Shown piece by piece: positions 10,431-20,286 of a DNA stretch of 64,000 nt; position 1 is the stretch's first letter, and every line of letters starts with the position of its first letter. The notes under the pieces are model-generated. The model was given only the letters and a program-made list of their open reading frames with translations. It did not search any database and was not told the DNA's origin. Made by a program: the position numbers and the translations under genes. The stretch spans positions 63,254,882 to 63,318,881 of the forward strand of contig OX352761.1 of NCBI GenBank assembly GCA_947095585.1. The letters are read 5' to 3'. The stretch is from Nephrocerus scutellatus (taxonomy: Eukaryota > Arthropoda > Insecta > Diptera > Pipunculidae).

Positions 10431-10582
10431 TCGAGGGGCTCCCATATCAATTTCTGCGGTTAGAGAATTTAGATGAAAAATTTTAATTTTTATGGGTTGT
10501 TTTTTTTCCATTCATTTCCTCAGTCGACGCTTTGCAGCTGAACGTACTGGTGAATCGTTTTTGTCTACACAAGAATTCGATT

Positions 10583-10586
10583 ACCC
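10583..10586. other. Target-site duplication of O1 (left)
   Basis: ACCC directly precedes the TGTAAC LTR start; the same ACCC follows the right LTR at 18743-18746. Ty3/gypsy integrases commonly make 4-5 bp duplications. Confidence 0.75.
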
Positions 10587-11595
10587 TGTAACGTTGTTCG
10601 CTCGGGTGACGCTCGCCGGTCACCCAGGGTTCGTTTTTGCTGGCTTGTTACAAATTAAAAAAGGTTTTGTTCGTTTGTGTTTCGTTTTATTATTCCATTT
10701 TTGTTTTTCGTGTGTTTACAATCTTAATATACATGTATACCTACTTAACTAGTTAATACTTAAAATACGTAGTGAGCTAATGCTGAGCGCGTGGGGCGTT
10801 CGCGAAGAACGGCTCGGCTCGAAGTAGCACAGTCAGTAGAATGCAATATCAATCAACATCTACTGCTGCGTACTTAAAAACACTCTGAGCACACAGGGGG
10901 GCGTTCGAGGAGAACTGCTCGGCTCGAAGTAACACAGGCAGTGGATGCAATACCAATTAACATCTACTGCTGCGTACTTGAAATATATCGTGGAACTTTA
11001 TATTGGGCGTTCGGGCTGAACAGCACAGTTCCGTGGTATAACTTTTTAAACAAGTGTAACAACAAGCAACACTGTTTAGGGTTATACCGCTTCAAAAGAA
11101 TCAGGGAGTGCTTTCCGATGGGAGAATTACTATTGTCGTGGTCTAGACGACGTACTCTTCTCCACACTTTCCCCTCGTTAACTGTAAGGTTTCGCGTCCC
11201 ATGTCATTCCTTAAATCTTTCGATTTGTTGGGAATTCTATTTCCTAAAAATATTATAAAATAGATTATTCGTATACGAGTTTATATTCGTATACGAACAA
11301 TTTCCGCCTTTTGGGTACATTATTGTTGTTATTAATTTTATTGTTATTTTTACTATGATGACATGGGGCGCGACAGGAGTATTTTTATGTTTTGTAAGAC
11401 AAACAAAAAGAATAATGTTTTCGGTTGATATCAGCCGACCGTGGGGTTTGATCCCCATATCGCTTGATTTTCAAGCAGAGGTGCTACTGTGGTGCTATTC
11501 GTACCGGTGTAGTCAGGTTGGTTTTTTTCCTACTTGCGTTATGCGCTTACAGCCGTTTGATATGTTTTGAGGTGTCTACTTGTTTTTCGTACTTG

Positions 11596-11632
<37 letters not shown>

Positions 11633-11855
11633 TTCTGTCATTTTTATACTATTTGCTATTTTACATAAATTTGCCGTGTGTACTTATTGATAATATTATA
11701 TATGTTTATATGCTATTTATATATGTGGGTGCTATTTTACATAAATTTGCCGTGTGTACTTATTGATAATATTATATGTGTTTATATGCTATTTATATAT
11801 GTTAGCCGTATGGTTTGTAACGTCGTTAATTTGATGTGAAATTAACTTCGTTACA
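10587..11855 (-). repeat. O1 3' LTR (left in window)
   Basis: 1,269 bp, TGTAACGTTG...ACTTCGTTACA. Has two units of the ~104-bp internal repeat (10794 and 10899) and an (AT)n run at ~11599-11630. Same sequence as the right LTR apart from small changes and repeat number. Confidence 0.95.
10794..11004. repeat. LTR-internal minisatellite, 2 units
   Basis: Units start GGGCGTTCG(C/A)(G)GAAGAAC and contain CGGCTCGAAGTA.CACAG and CATCTACTGCTGCGTACTT. Two units here against five in the other LTR (17371-17893). Confidence 0.9.
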
Positions 11856-11866
11856 TTCCCCCTCCT
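11856..11866 (-). other. O1 polypurine tract
   Basis: On the minus strand AGGAGGGGGAA immediately precedes the LTR start TGTAACG, the usual position for plus-strand DNA priming. The same motif with its upstream CCCCGAAGTAGG recurs at 28116-28136. Confidence 0.75.
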
Positions 11867-12388
11867 ACTTCGGGGTGGGTAAAAAAATAAAAAAAATAAA
11901 AAATTTCCTTTAATAACCTAATTTATTGGTTTATGAATATTAAAGCTCGGTCGGTGTGGTCACTTTTTCGGGATTACCTTTATTTGCGTGCCATTCACAG
12001 GCCCGAGTTACACTTGTGAAAGAACTGAATAAATTCGGTTTGAAAAAAAAAATTCTCTTTTTTATAAATAAAAATAATAACAAAATTCTTTTTTTTTGTT
12101 TTTGAAAAAATTTTCTTATAACAATAACAAAATTCTTTTTTTTTTTTTTTTTTTATATAAATAAAAATAATAACAAATTTCCTTTTTTTTTTTTGTGTTT
12201 GAAAAAAATTCTCTTATAATAATAACAAAATTTTTTTTTTTTTTTTTTTTTTTAAATAAAAATAATAGCAAAATTCTTTTTTTTTTTTTTTATAAATAAA
12301 AATAATAAAATTCTTTTTTTTTTGTATATATATTTTTTTTATTTTTTGTGTTTTTTTTTATTCCAACTAAAATTTTCTGCTTTTCTGT
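11867..12388. other. O1 3' untranslated region, T-rich simple repeats
   Basis: Between the third open frame and the 3' LTR. From 12050 to 12350 it consists of alternating long T runs and AATAAAAATAATAACAAAATTC-like units, repeating about five times. No coding signal. Confidence 0.7.
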
Positions 12389-13219
12389 TTAGTTGCGTGT
12401 TGATGTGGTTGATGTTGGTGTTGTTGCTGCCATAAATGTTGTTGTTGGCGTCTCTGATGGGGTGCTTCCGATGAGTTCAAGCGTAACTGAACTGGTTTTG
12501 TCGGCTTTGAGCAGGATCGTACGGTCGTCTAGCTGTGTCCCATAGATTATTCCGCAGGGGCCACGTATTCGGAACCTTCTCTTTCGGCCACCCGCTGGCT
12601 GGGGCCGCTGGATCGTAACCCCCTTGAAAGCTTCAGGGTTGAAGGGGCTACTCCTGGCTACTTCTTTGAAATCAGTTATCGGAAGTGTGATTACTGGCTT
12701 GGGTGTTTGGTCGGGATGGATTATAGGGGTTGGTGATGACTTCGGTTGGGGTTGGGTAGGGGGTTTGTAGATGGTGTGGGAGAGGATGTGGACCTTTTTT
12801 TGGGGTAGGTTGTCGGTGAGCGGTGGTAGCAACCTTGGTGGTCCACTCTTCGGGTTGAGTCGGGCAAACGGCAGTGGGGTTGCTGCGGTACCAATGACTC
12901 GGGGGGCTGCCTCGCACAGGTGTGCCAGCTCGTTGCTGGTCAGCGGTCGGTTCGGGGGCGGAGGCCGCTTCTTCCAGGCGATATCCCGCACTGCCTGCTG
13001 GACGGTCTTTTGGGGCGGTGCCAGCACGGGACGTGGCTTGGTACGTCGATGGGTACCCGGTGCTGGATCGGCGTCGGTAAATCGGATGAGCGGTTTATGT
13101 TGATCGGATGACATCTTGTTCGGTACTAAATTTTGTTGCGTGAACTCGCTGTTGACCATACCTGCTGCGTGGGTTTTCCCGGTCTGTGGTTGGTGGGAGA
13201 TTTGTTTGATGTCTTTCAC
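12389..13219 (-). CDS. O1 third open frame, Pro/Thr-rich protein of unknown function
   Basis: 276 residues lying after the integrase, in the place where Osvaldo-type and errantivirus elements may carry an extra (sometimes env) gene. The N-terminal two thirds is rich in Pro, Thr and Lys; the C-terminal part has a more ordered run (KRRFRIRGPCGIIYGTQL, then DRTILLKADK) and a Thr/Ser tail. I see no signal peptide, transmembrane segment or furin site, so I do not call it env. It starts at the first Met after the integrase frame closes, about 15 bases beyond the integrase C-terminal stop. Confidence 0.5.
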   Translation of the reverse strand: MKDIKQISHQPQTGKTHAAGMVNSEFTQQNLVPNKMSSDQHKPLIRFTDADPAPGTHRRTKPRPVLAPPQKTVQQAVRDIAWKKRPPPPNRPLTSNELAHLCEAAPRVIGTAATPLPFARLNPKSGPPRLLPPLTDNLPQKKVHILSHTIYKPPTQPQPKSSPTPIIHPDQTPKPVITLPITDFKEVARSSPFNPEAFKGVTIQRPQPAGGRKRRFRIRGPCGIIYGTQLDDRTILLKADKTSSVTLELIGSTPSETPTTTFMAATTPTSTTSTRN

Positions 13220-13235
13220 GTGTGTGATGATGGTT

Positions 13236-13999
13236 TAGTTTTGTTCTCCCTCGAGGATAAAGATTACTGGTGATGTCTTCTTCTTTACCCTGTATGGGCC
13301 TACGTATTTAGGGGCGAGTTTCGCTGCAAACTGGTGTGCGGCGGATGAGAGCGGTCGGTGACGGTAGTACACCATTTCTCCTATGGTTGGAGTCCACGGG
13401 CGTCGGCGAAGGTCGTAATATCGTTTCTACATGCCAAATGCCTTGGCCAGGTTTATTTTGACTAGCTCTTGAATTTCTTGAAGGTTGTGTATGCGGTTGT
13501 TGGCATCGGGTTCGGTGTTTAGCGGTATGTCCGGTGATGACGGTAGGCGTAGTTCGCGACCGAAATTAAGGTATGCGGCGGAGTAGCCTGTCGTCTCGTT
13601 TCGGCTGGTGTTCATGGCCAGCATGAGTTCCGGGAGATATTCGTCCCATTTCCGATGATCTCTTTGGACGTATTGGGCCACCATCGTCTTTATAACTCGG
13701 TTCATTCGTTTCGTAGGGTTTGCTTGTGGAGTGTAGGGAGGTGTGAATCTTAGCTTGATTCGGAGTTGAGCGAGTAGTTCTTGGAACTGCTTGCTCCGGT
13801 ATTGGGTGCCATTGTCGGTTATTAAAGTTTTCGGACACCCATACCGGCTGAGGATGAAACCTTTTATTAATGCGGGAGTGGTAGCATCTCGGAGGGCTAC
13901 GAATTCCGTCCACTTGGAGAATTTGTCGTGGAATACCAATATCATGGTATTTCCCTTTGATGACCGTGGCAATGGACCGATGAAGTCGGAACAGGCCAC
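13236..13999 (-). pseudogene. O1 integrase catalytic core and C-terminal domain
   Basis: The core (13427-13999, 190 residues) shows the first Asp in SDFIGPLPRSSKG (residue 5), FHDKFSKWTEF, and the second Asp in LITDNGTQYRS (residue 62). The third catalytic position, normally Glu in QANPTERxNR, is Lys here (residue 97, QANPTKRMN), a single G-to-A change that should abolish strand transfer. After a frame break the C-terminal domain follows at ~13240-13430, with GEMVYYRHRPLS and LAPKYVGPYRVKKK. Family certain, function lost. Confidence 0.85.
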
Positions 14000-14002
14000 T
14001 TC

Positions 14003-14545
14003 CTATGGATGGTTGGCTTCTGTCATCTGCATTTCTCCAGCTGGTTTTCTGGCAGGTATTTTATACTCTAGGCACGTCGGGCACTGGCGGACAAACCGAG
14101 CGGTATCGCGGAATAATCCTGGCCAGTAATAACTTCTAGCGATCCTGGCAATAGTCTTGGCAATCCCCAGATGTCCGGCGGTCACGTCAGTATGATTTTC
14201 GTGTAGGATCTGGGCGCGTAGTGGCTTAGGGACGCAGACTTTCCAGGCGGTCGGAGCGTTTTCGGTATGACAGTTCGGATTAAAAATATGGCGGTACAGG
14301 GTTCCGTCCATAATTTGGTATTCTGAGTTTTCCTCCGGTTTGCTTTTGACTGCCAGTATCTTAGAGTGGTACCAAGGGCAGGTTTCAGTTATCGGTAAGA
14401 GTAACTTCATTGGGGTATTCGGTGTCGGATGTCTAGATAGAACATCTGCGACGGTGTTCAGCGTGCCTTTTCGGTATCGGCTCTCGTATTCGGTGATGGT
14501 TGTCGGCCCTTTGAAGCTTTCGAATATGGGTTGTTCTTTAGCCAA
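14003..14545 (-). pseudogene. O1 RNase H end and integrase zinc domain
   Basis: Begins within the last residues of RNase H (SRYRKGTLNTVADVLSRHP) and passes into the integrase zinc domain: HENHTDVTAGHLGIAKT, ARSYYWPGLFRD, and CPTCLEYK, i.e. the H-H-C-C set. The upstream reverse transcriptase and RNase H core are absent: the protease frame ends at 14549 and this begins at 14545, so more than 1 kb of pol has been deleted. Confidence 0.85.
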
Positions 14546-14548
14546 CAG

Positions 14549-15043
14549 TCAGTCTAGCTGTTGTTTTTCCGTTGCGAGACTTCGGATAATTGGCGGCCTT
14601 GGTTCAGGTTGCGCTGTTATAACATTTTCTCCACGGTTAATAGTGAATCCAAACTTTGCCAGGAAGTCTGTTCCTATCAAGAATTCATCCAAAAGATTCG
14701 GAATATACACAAATTCTTGTGTGAGGGACCATTCTCCCCAACTTAGATCTAACATATATGCTTGCCGAGCGGTGACAGTCGATTTATCGGCCAAGGCAAA
14801 TGTTATGGAGATCGGTCGGACTGGTACACGGTGCCTTATGCATAGGTTTCGGACGGTTTTCCCAATGCACGATCTTCCTGCGCCGGTGTCGACAACGACG
14901 TCGTATAGGCGATTTTGGAATTTGATGGCGTGGGTTGAAACGATAGGGGTGGGCGCGTCTAATGCCTCATGGTGTTGGACGGCCCGTTGGTGTTTTTCCG
15001 GTTTCGCAGTTGCAATGTCTGCTCTGTACACCATTTGTACCAC
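14549..15043 (-). CDS. O1 retropepsin-like protease segment
   Basis: The active-site motif VVVDTGAGRSCIG is at residues 49-61, and the closing FLIGTDFLAKFG flap/hydrophobic motif lies near the C-terminus, as in Ty3/gypsy aspartic proteases that cleave Gag-Pol. The upstream part overlaps the nucleocapsid zinc-knuckle region, so the ATG at 15043 is not likely to be a native start; protease is normally made by frameshift or readthrough from gag. Confidence 0.8.
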   Translation of the reverse strand: MVQMVYRADIATAKPEKHQRAVQHHEALDAPTPIVSTHAIKFQNRLYDVVVDTGAGRSCIGKTVRNLCIRHRVPVRPISITFALADKSTVTARQAYMLDLSWGEWSLTQEFVYIPNLLDEFLIGTDFLAKFGFTINRGENVITAQPEPRPPIIRSLATEKQQLD

Positions 15044-15412
15044 AGTGTGAACAAAATAGTCGGCGGTTCTGACGACAAGTTCGACGAGTATGTCCGGGCT
15101 GGCCGCAAGTCCAACAGCAAGTTCTTCGGTCGTAGTTAGTGGTAAATTGCGGGTTTGGAATTTGATGGGTATGGTGTATGAGGCGTGGGTTGAAACGATA
15201 GGGGTGGGCGCGTCTAATGCCTCATGGTGTTGGACGGCCCGTTGGTGTTTTTCCGGTTTGCAGTTGCAATGTCTGCTCTGTACACCATTTGTACCACAGT
15301 GTGAACAAAATAGTCGGCGGTTCTGACGACAAGTTCGACGAGTATGTCCGGGCTGGCCGCAAGTCCAACAGCAAGTTCTTCGGTCGTAGTTACTGGTAAA
15401 TTGCGGGTTGAC
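14917..15412 (-). repeat. Tandem duplication (~250 bp x 2) of the O1 nucleocapsid region
   Basis: Two near-identical units (about 14917-15155 and 15157-15412). Each encodes, on the minus strand, the zinc knuckle CWTCGQPGHTRRTC (CX2CX4HX4C) followed by a second, degenerate knuckle FCSHCGTNGVQSRHC where Val stands in place of His. Gag nucleocapsid knuckles bind genomic RNA. Confidence 0.85.
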
Positions 15413-15415
15413 TGG

Positions 15416-16900
15416 TTACTGGTGATGTGTATGTTTCACATCGCTGGTAATCGGTAGGTGATGCGGTATAGTGCTGGTATTTGGCACCTGATGCGGATAT
15501 GTTACCTCGTTGGTAACCGGTATATGATGCGGTATATTGCTGGTATCTGGAACATGATGTGGATATGTTACCTCCTGGGTAACCGGTATGTGATATGGTA
15601 TATTGCTGGTATGATGCGGATATGTTACCTCGTTGGTAACCGGTATGTGATGCGGTATATTGCTGGCATGATGCGGATATGTTACCTCGTTGGTAACCGG
15701 TATGTGATGCGGTATATTGCTGGCATGATGCGGATATGTTACCTCGTTGGTAACCGGTATATGATGCGGTATATTGCTGGTATGATGCGGATCTGTTACA
15801 TCGTTGATTATCGGTATTACTGGTCGAGCGGTCTGGATCGGTGGACGGAGTGAGGTCGTCGCCGGTTGATTCGCTGACCTAGTCTGGTATAGTGGTGATG
15901 CGGCCTGCCGAAATGGCGGTACCGTCGGTTGAAACGGTGGTGCGGTAGGACGCAATGCGGGTGGTCGTACTGGTGTGGGAGAGGGTCGAGAGGTGGGTTG
16001 CTCGTTTAAAAGGCCTTCAAAATACTCAATGAGTGAGGTTAGTTCCGACAGTGTCGTGAACTCCCGTCGTTTGATGTAATGGCGATAATCCGGTCGTAGG
16101 TTATCATATATACGATTTAATTTCTCCCCGGTAGAGAATGACATCTGCCATCGCATTAACGCTTGTATGGACGTTATATAATCTTTCCCTTTCTCTCGGC
16201 TGTTCTGCGTTCGGTTTCGGATGCGGTCCAATAATTGTTCAGAAAATCGTGGCGGTAAGAAGAAGCGCCGTAATTCCTTGCTAAACGCTTCCCAAGTACT
16301 CAGAAACTCCTTATTATTTCGGAACCAAATCAGCGCGTTCCCTTTGAGTAGCTCTGGTAGTGTTCGTACTACCCGGTCGAGCGGCAATTGGTAACATTCG
16401 GCGAGTTCCTCCACCCTTTCTAGGAACTCTAATGGATTACTATTTCCCCCTTCGTACCGGACGTTCCACCTTCTTACCTTATCCATCACTTCCGCATCGG
16501 AAGGACGATAAGTCTGTGTCGGTTGTACTTCTGAGTAGGAAGTAAATGGAATGCTCGGTGTCGGTTTCGGTTGTACATGGATTTCTATGTTCGGTGTATT
16601 CAGGTTATGAGCCTGTGTTTCCGTTGGCTTTGAGTACGGAATGTTCGAAATTTTTGGCCGGTGTGTGGTTGTGGTCTGGGATTCCATGCTTGATAGCAGT
16701 GTGTCGGTGGTGAGCTTCGGTTCGATCGTGGGTAAATCGCTACAAGATTTGTGTTTCTTTAGCTCGGTAGAGAGTAGTTTGCGTAGGTCATCTACACTAC
16801 CACTTTGGTTAATACCACGACGACACAGTTCGTTTAGTAACTCCTCTTTCCGAAGTGAGTATATTCCGGAAACACTAAGCCCAGTCTCCTCGGTGGACAT
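15416..16900 (-). CDS. O1 Gag
   Basis: 494 residues if started at the Met encoded at 16900 (MSTEETGLS); the open frame extends to 17200, but that part crosses the primer site and LTR and cannot be coding. An N-terminal SAP-like helix pair (LRKEELLNELCRRGINQSG, then VDDLRKLLSTELK) precedes a classical retrotransposon capsid domain (EFLERVEELAECY, LKGNALIWFRNN, ELRRFFLPPRF, RIRNRTQNSREKGKDYI). The C-terminal part is a Pro-rich linker and then a tandem peptide repeat built on VTNEVTYPHHASNIPHHIP. The frame closes just before the zinc knuckles, which lie in the duplicated region downstream. Structural protein of the cytoplasmic particle. Confidence 0.8.
   Translation of the reverse strand: MSTEETGLSVSGIYSLRKEELLNELCRRGINQSGSVDDLRKLLSTELKKHKSCSDLPTIEPKLTTDTLLSSMESQTTTTHRPKISNIPYSKPTETQAHNLNTPNIEIHVQPKPTPSIPFTSYSEVQPTQTYRPSDAEVMDKVRRWNVRYEGGNSNPLEFLERVEELAECYQLPLDRVVRTLPELLKGNALIWFRNNKEFLSTWEAFSKELRRFFLPPRFSEQLLDRIRNRTQNSREKGKDYITSIQALMRWQMSFSTGEKLNRIYDNLRPDYRHYIKRREFTTLSELTSLIEYFEGLLNEQPTSRPSPTPVRPPALRPTAPPFQPTVPPFRQAASPLYQTRSANQPATTSLRPPIQTARPVIPIINDVTDPHHTSNIPHHIPVTNEVTYPHHASNIPHHIPVTNEVTYPHHASNIPHHIPVTNEVTYPHHTSNIPYHIPVTQEVTYPHHVPDTSNIPHHIPVTNEVTYPHQVPNTSTIPHHLPITSDVKHTHHQ
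15440..15835 (-). repeat. 57-bp-period coding repeat in O1 gag
   Basis: About six units, the inner ones 57 bp (19 codons), outer ones 66-69 bp. All keep the gag frame. Core peptide VTNEVTYPHH followed by SNIPHHIP. Confidence 0.85.
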
Positions 16901-17141
16901 TATTATAGCTTTTCTCTCGGCAGTATTTGACAATTTGTATATTTCTATGGTCTGGTATTCCCCGGTTGGTGCCAAGACTAATTTTAGTAGTGACGCATTC
17001 ACCAATGTAAAACAAGTTGTAATGCCGTGTTTCTGCCGGTAAGTGGTTTCTGGTCGATTATTTTGACATGGAAAGAAAAATATGTTTTTTTTTTTTTTTT
17101 TCCTTTTCTCGGTCTTGGTCGGTGATACGACTTTAAAAGTC

Positions 17142-17159
17142 GTCCCTGCTCGGGCGCCA
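17142..17159 (-). other. O1 primer-binding site, tRNA-Lys type
   Basis: The minus strand reads TGGCGCCCGAGCAGGGAC four bases inside the 5' LTR. This differs by one base from the lysine-tRNA primer site of lentiviruses and matches the class used by Osvaldo. Confidence 0.85.
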
Positions 17160-17163
17160 AATT

Positions 17164-18487
17164 TGTAACGTTGTTCGCTCGGGTGACGCTCGCCGGTCAC
17201 CCAAGGTTCGTTTTTGCTGGCTTGTTACAAATTAAAAAAGGTTTTGTTCGTTTGTGTTTCGTTTTATTATTCCATTTTTGTTTTTCGTGTGTTTACAATC
17301 TTAATATACATGTATACCTACTTAACTAGTTAATACTTAAAATACGTAGTGAGCTAATGCTGAGCGCGTGGGGCGTTCGCGAAGAACGGCTCGGCTCGAA
17401 GTAGCACAGTCAGTAGAATGCAATATCAATCAACATCTACTGCTGCGTACTTGAAAACACTCTGAGCACACAGGGGGGCGTTCGAGGAGAACTGCTCGGC
17501 TCGAAGTAACACAGGCAGTGGATGCAATACCAATTAACATCTACTGCTGCGTACTTGAAAACACACTGAGCACACAGGTGGGCGTTCGAGGAGAACTGCT
17601 CGGCTCGAAGTAACACAGGCAGTGGATGCAATATCAATCAACATCTACTGCTGCGTACTTAAAAACACTCTGAGCACACAGGGGGGCGTTCGAGGAGAAC
17701 TGCTCGGCTCGAAGTAACACAGGCAGTGGATGCAATATCAATCAACATCTACTGCTGCGTACTTGAAAACACACTGAGCACACAGGGGGGCGTTCGAGGA
17801 GAACTGCTCGGCTCGAAGTAACACAGGCCGTGGATGCAATATCAATCAACATCTACTGCTGCGTACTTAAAATATATCGTGGAACTTTATATTGGGCGTT
17901 CGGGCTGAACAGCACAGTTCCGTGGTATAACTTTTTAAACAAGTGTAACAACAAGCAACACTGTTTAGGGTTATACCGCTTCAAAAGAATCAGGGAGTGC
18001 TTTCCGATGGGAGAATTACTATTGTCGTGGTCTAGACGACGTACTCTTCTCCACACTTTCCCCTCGTTAATTGTAAGGTTTCGCGTCCCATGTCATTCCT
18101 TAAATCTTTCGATTTGTTGGGAATTATATTTCCTAAAAATATTATATAATAGATTATTCGTATACGAGTTTATATTCGTATACGAACAATTTCCGCCTTT
18201 TGGGTACATTATTGTTGTTATTAATTTTATTGTTATTTTTACTATGATGACATGGGGCGCGACAGGAGTATTTTTATGTTTTGTAAGACAAACAAAAAGA
18301 ATAATGTTTTCGGTTGATATCAGCCGACCGTGGGGTTTGATCCCCATATCGCTTGATTTTCAAGCAGAGGTGCTACTGTGGTGCTATTCGTACCGGTGTA
18401 GTCAGGTTGGTTTTTTTCGTACTTGCGTTATGCGCTTACAGCCGTTTGATATGTTTTGAGGTGTCTACTTGTTTTTCGTACTTGCTA

Positions 18488-18518
<31 letters not shown>

Positions 18519-18742
18519 CTTCTGTCGTTTTTATACTATTTGCTATTTTACATAAATTTGCCGTGTGTACTTATTGATAATATTATGTATGTTTATATGT
18601 TATTTATATATGTGGGTGCTATTTTACATAAATTTGCCGTGTGTACTTATTGATAATATTATATATGTTTATATGCTATTTATATATGTTAGCCGTATGG
18701 TTTGTAACGTCGTTAATTTGATGTGAAATTAACTTCGTTACA
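17164..18742 (-). repeat. O1 5' LTR (right in window)
   Basis: 1,579 bp, 310 bp longer than the other LTR because it carries five rather than two units of the ~104-bp internal repeat (17371, 17476, 17580, 17684, 17788). Otherwise nearly the same sequence, including an (AT)n run at ~18487-18512 and a duplicated ~105-bp ATTTTACATAAATTTGCCG block near the end. Confidence 0.95.
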
Positions 18743-18875
18743 ACCCAGTGCGATTAGCTCTGTCTGTCTCTGTAGTGGGGAACAGTGTGTGATTGCTGTG
18801 ACAGTCGCCCAACTCTTGCTGTTGTAAAGGCCTTTTTCACCAAGGTTTGTCTCGATTGTATCGGTGCGTGTCCTA

Positions 18876-19629
18876 CTCGGCTGATCTGCGAATTCAGGGT
18901 CGATGTGTGCAACATTCGTGGACTCAGATTGAATCTCTCGGCCACGTGCGTCCATTTAGTAGACCAAAAACCTGCTATTTCGTCACTAACAGAAACCCAG
19001 GTTAATGCTGATTCCGACGTTTCGGATTTTAGTTGGACTGGTTACAAGTTAGTGCCAGTATTTTTCCACACCGCGGTCTCGCCATATATGTACGTAGTAG
19101 AGTAGCTTACCAAACCCAAGCATATTCAATCATAGTTCCAACGCGGAATTTAACTTCATTTGGCTCAAAGTCACAGTGCGTTAGCATATCATTTACTACT
19201 GCTTCATATACAGAAGCCCTAATTTAGACAGTATCTCCACTTGTAGTGAGCTAGATGCACTGTCCGACTCTTTCACTAGAATTTTATCACTTGATCGATC
19301 CATTTTCTGAAATCGTAATTGCGGGAGATTTCAATATACACAATTCTAGTTGGCTTCGTCATTCAGGCTTAACAACACCGCAAGGAAATGATGTTGAGTT
19401 ATTTGGTGATTTTAACAATCTCACTCAGCTTGTGAATGAGCCCACTCGAATTCCAGACATTGTAAGTCATAACGCTCATACCCTTGACTTCTTTCTTGCT
19501 TCTCATCCTAACAAATACAACGTCAGTGTATTATCACCTCTAGGCTCTTCAGACCATTGTGTAGTATCAGCTAATTTCTCGTTGTCAAACCACACAGTTA
19601 AAGAGAAAATTTCTAAAAGAAAAGTATAG
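18876..19629 (+). pseudogene. J2 endonuclease domain
   Basis: Same endonuclease as J1 in several frames: FRVDVCNIRGLRLN with LTETQVN (18890-19010), FHTAVSPYMYV in a shifted frame, then IVIAGDFNIHNSSWLRHSG (19310-19370), NEPTRIPDI, and PLGSSDHCVVSANF (~19540-19575). All catalytic blocks can be found but frames change at ~19075, 19230 and 19310, and a stop lies at 19627. Confidence 0.8.
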
Positions 19630-19975
19630 CTACACGAGAAAGCCGACTGGGATGGCCTAAATAATTTATTTAGAAGCATTAACTGGCCACTTAACGCAAA
19701 TAGTGGTGTAGATGCCATTTCTGATACGATCACTACCATAATCCTCGAGGGTATGACACAGTTTATCCCTTTCAGGACAAACTGTATCAAACCGAAGGAA
19801 AATGCTTGTTATGATTTAAGCAGCAAAGAGGCTACTAGGAACCGTGAGGTATGCTTTCGGTTATAAAAAAAAACCCCATGTCATTCACAATGACATTCCA
19901 ACTGTCAGCTCTGTAGACAAGGCCAATCTGCTTGCTTAACATTGCGCAGCTAGCTATACGCTACCAGATAGCGCG

Positions 19976-20272
19976 TTGTCGCCGCCTGAACTAGCAAGAG
20001 TTGAATTTTCTATGGAACAGATTTACTTTCGTACTCGTCAAGTAGCTAGAGTATTAAATAACCTCAACATTCAAAAATCTGCTGGGCCAGATGGCATTCC
20101 CGCTACAGTTTTGAAAAGGTGTTCTTCATCGTTGGCATTACCACTACGAAGACTTTTTAGTTTCTCTTATTCTTCTGGAGTCGTCCCAAGGACGCTAACA
20201 TCCACCCAAGGCTCTGTCTCTGTTGTTGTCGGTTGTCTCTGACACTCTTTCTGATTTTCATTAATGATCTCC
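19976..20272 (+). pseudogene. J2 reverse transcriptase, first part
   Basis: Motifs FRTRQVARVLNNLN, SAGPDGIPATVLKRCSS and LFSFSYSSGVVPR. The following part is collapsed: sequence jumps from about the WKTAF position straight to the PQGSVS / FLIFINDLLSAT block, removing the segment with the LDISKAFD motif. The SINE is inserted directly after FINDLLSATS. Confidence 0.75.
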
Positions 20273-20286
20273 TATCCGCCACTTCT
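20273..20286. other. SINE target-site duplication, left
   Basis: TATCCGCCACTTCT, repeated exactly at 20569-20582 on the far side of the SINE. Confidence 0.9.

Larger units (their letters stand above)
8782..10512. repeat. Repeat R, long copy inserted in G1
   Basis: It begins with AATTCTCTATATTAAC followed by TTCGCGTG, identical in its first ~25 bases to the start of R copies at 60773 and 62629, and ends with AATTTTTATGGGTTG at ~10500. It contains a GC-rich minisatellite (8855-9480). The TCTCTATAT start resembles Helitron/Helentron 5' ends, but no CTRR hairpin terminus is confirmed, so class is open. 9480-10430 within it shows no coding signal. Confidence 0.6.
10587..18742 (-). mobile_element. 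O1, Osvaldo-like Ty3/gypsy LTR retrotransposon, complete ends but RT-less
   Basis: A full element on the minus strand: LTRs at 10587-11855 and 17164-18742 ending TGTAACG...CGTTACA, a tRNA-Lys-type primer site, gag, protease, integrase, a third open frame, and a polypurine tract beside the left LTR, flanked by ACCC duplications. The long LTR and lysine primer resemble Osvaldo/Woot elements (from memory). The reverse transcriptase and most of RNase H are missing between protease and integrase, and the integrase catalytic Glu is Lys, so it cannot move alone. It sits against the 5' side of J2. Confidence 0.9.

Noticed and set aside
12671..13111. Open frames on both strands opposite the O1 third frame
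   Set aside because: Shadows of the GC-richer third frame; the minus frame of 276 residues fits the element order better.
17164..17200. Gag start at 17200
   Set aside because: That part of the frame lies in the LTR and primer site; the Met at 16900 is the first plausible one.
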